DNA of 64,000 bases from Candidatus Babelota bacterium (GTDB taxonomy: Bacteria > Babelota > Babeliae > Babelales > Chromulinivoraceae). The position numbers and the translations under genes were made by a program. Location of the stretch: NCBI GenBank assembly GCA_016183005.1, contig JACPFN010000011.1:1-64000 (forward strand). The letters are read 5' to 3'. This document shows, one piece after another, positions 62,623 to 64,000 of this stretch. The notes below the pieces were generated by a model, which was not told the origin of the DNA, ran no database searches, and saw only the letters and a program-made list of their open reading frames with translations. Each line of letters starts with the position of its first letter. The first letter of the stretch is position 1.

Positions 62623-63642
62623 GTGTCAATGGTTACTTTTAAAAAAAACACAGTTTTTTTAATGGTGATATTATCTGGCGATTGGTACACTTATACAACA
62701 ATGACTCAGGCTCAGCAGATATTGCAACTTCAATCTTGGCATCTTAAATTCTTTCAAGAAAAGAGTCGGTCTTGTTTGACTGGAAAAAACACAACGATAA
62801 TAATAATTGACTCCGCGAGCAAGCAAAACTTTTCAGCCTGTATCACTATTGGTCAAATCGCAATAAATTCAGCGGATGGCGAATCGATTTTGCCGCCCGC
62901 TGTGATTGGCCAAAAAAACGAAAATCGATCACCATGGAGCGCGATAAAAAAACAAAAAACGTATTCAATTTTAAAAAATCATGAAAATATAAGCTTGACC
63001 CTTATTCGTCAATTAGCACCCGATGCTACTATAATTTCCATACCGATTTTAGACGAACAGGGCTATTCAACCCAAGAACAGTTTTATCAAGCACTTGTTG
63101 CCGCCCTACAATATAATCCTGATATTGTACACCTGGGATTTCAAATTTTAGATTTCGATCTAACCAAAAAGCTTGAAAAAAAAATATATAAAATTCTTAA
63201 AAGATTTAAGTGTATTATTGTACCATTAGGTAATAATATACCCTTTAGTAATTTTCCCCCTAAATTACCCAATATTTTTACAATTGCCTCTTTTGCCTGC
63301 AAAAACAATAAATATCCAATTTCAAGCTTTTGCAATTCAAAGCGCCAAGCAGATTTTATTATGCCTGGAGAAGATTTACAAGTTATTATTCCAGATCAAT
63401 ACAAAACAGGGCGAAATTTTATAAAAATAACAGTTTCTGGAACTTCTTTTGCAGCAGCTCTTATGACTGGCCAGATAGCATACTTATTGCAATGCTTTCA
63501 TAAAAATATAACGCACGTACAAAAATTCCTAAAGAAAAACAGTACGATCCTTGATGCTTCCTGGAGAGAACATGTTCGCTATGGATTTGCATCAACGGAA
63601 AATTTACAACAACCCAATGTACGCATAAGGCCTATTATGTAA
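62623..63642 (+). CDS. Subtilase-like secreted protein with divergent catalytic motifs
   Basis: A 339-residue protein with a signal-type segment (NTVFLMVILSGDWYTYTTM). Subtilisin S8 landmarks: Asp region TIIIIDSAS (D63), a possible His region LKNHENISLTLIRQLAPDA (H120, followed by the APxA typical of S8), oxyanion region IIVPLGNN and the Ser motif VSGTSFAAALMTGQIAYLL (S275). Ser and Asn regions are well conserved, but DTG is DSA and HGTHVAG is replaced, so it may be inactive or highly divergent. The GTG start at 62623 has AGGA seven bases upstream. Divergent from the LRR gene. Confidence 0.65.
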   Translation: MSMVTFKKNTVFLMVILSGDWYTYTTMTQAQQILQLQSWHLKFFQEKSRSCLTGKNTTIIIIDSASKQNFSACITIGQIAINSADGESILPPAVIGQKNENRSPWSAIKKQKTYSILKNHENISLTLIRQLAPDATIISIPILDEQGYSTQEQFYQALVAALQYNPDIVHLGFQILDFDLTKKLEKKIYKILKRFKCIIVPLGNNIPFSNFPPKLPNIFTIASFACKNNKYPISSFCNSKRQADFIMPGEDLQVIIPDQYKTGRNFIKITVSGTSFAAALMTGQIAYLLQCFHKNITHVQKFLKKNSTILDASWREHVRYGFASTENLQQPNVRIRPIM

Positions 63643-63708
63643 CATAAGGCAAATTAACTAACAAAACCACCTTGAAAGCTTGATTCAGTCTGCTATATTA
63701 ATAATTTT

Positions 63709-64000
63709 TTATTCTTCGTGTAAAAGGTTATGGCCAAGATAAACCTTGCCCTGAAGAATCAAGGGAGAAAAAGTATCACGTTGTTCAAGACTTTTCATTT
63801 CAGCCTGATATTTTGAAATATTTTTTGAATTTTGATTATAAAGATAAAGCGTTAATTTTTTTAAAATTGTATCATAACTGGTAAAATAAATTATCTCATC
63901 GGTATAGTAAGGCAAAAGTGGATATAAAGATTCAAAAAATCTTCTTTGATCCATGCCGATAATAAAATCCTGTGGGATTTCAAATTCAAATAATCTTATT
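63709..64000 (-). CDS. Partial gene running off the right edge, function unknown
   Basis: The frame is open from the window edge to the stop at 63709, covering the last 96 residues of a longer protein (EFEIPQDFIIGMDQRRFFE, then YLYNQNSKNISKYQAEMKSLE, ending GKVYLGHNLLHEE). The internal ATG at 63954 is not a credible start as coding continues upstream. Not recognised. Confidence 0.6.
   Translation of the reverse strand, partial: IRLFEFEIPQDFIIGMDQRRFFESLYPLLPYYTDEIIYFTSYDTILKKLTLYLYNQNSKNISKYQAEMKSLEQRDTFSPLILQGKVYLGHNLLHEE

Noticed and set aside
1-64000. Prophage, insertion sequences or rRNA genes
   Set aside because: No transposase, capsid, integrase cluster or rRNA was found. The single tyrosine recombinase is of housekeeping Xer type with no attachment sites around it.

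Overview
The window is AT-rich bacterial chromosome with short intergenic gaps. It has a conserved housekeeping core and an unusually large share of predicted secreted proteins that I cannot assign to a family. Chitinase, YVTN propeller, BspA-type leucine-rich repeat proteins, a secreted kinase-like protein, a subtilase-like protein and decayed polymorphic-toxin cassettes all point to a host-associated bacterium with a reduced genome. My best inference is a member of the candidate phylum Dependentiae (TM6), amoeba-associated endosymbionts such as Babela. This rests on overall style (protein composition, secreted families, gene content), not on a marker-gene phylogeny. MurF, RsmH, ZapA and an outer-membrane-barrel-like protein fit a walled, Gram-negative-type cell.

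Layout. 1-3460: remains of a polymorphic toxin (in-frame stop plus frameshift) with an immunity-like gene, an orphan toxin C-terminus with a second immunity-like gene, then a membrane pair with an HExxH motif. 3461-11917: accessory secretome, comprising a YVTN propeller, an outer-membrane-like barrel, a secreted kinase-like protein, several small Cys-cluster or Ser/Asn-rich secreted proteins, and a DUF155-like membrane protein. 11914-14379: a polar amino-acid ABC importer whose substrate-binding gene is broken in two places, and a YerC-type TrpR-like regulator. 14733-21733: lepA, a GH18 chitinase, murF-rsmH, spoVG, tRNA-Gln(UUG) and maf. 21976-26616: an FtsH-like protease, an HspR-like MerR regulator, a small MscS channel and ychF. 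26700-34278: more secreted proteins, including an operon-like run of four (28767-34278) with a 1138-residue member.

34549-50698: dnaK, a flippase-like transporter, carD, miaA, a SPOR protein, a PpiD-like foldase, recA, infC-rpmI-rplT, a ZapB-like/zapA pair, rny-ymdB and two EamA transporters. 50801-58697: small secreted proteins, a MazG-like enzyme, proS, a Xer recombinase and dnaN-recF. 58698-64000: a promoter-plus-terminator small-RNA candidate, two tandemly duplicated LRR proteins on the minus strand, a subtilase-like protein and the end of a gene that runs out of the window.

How it fits together. Translation, cell-wall and repair functions are complete operon pieces in familiar order (murF-rsmH, infC-rpmI-rplT, rny-ymdB, dnaN-recF). 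Around them lie lineage-specific secreted proteins, most likely used at the host interface. The broken toxin and broken binding protein show ongoing gene decay. I saw no CRISPR array, insertion sequence, rRNA or prophage.
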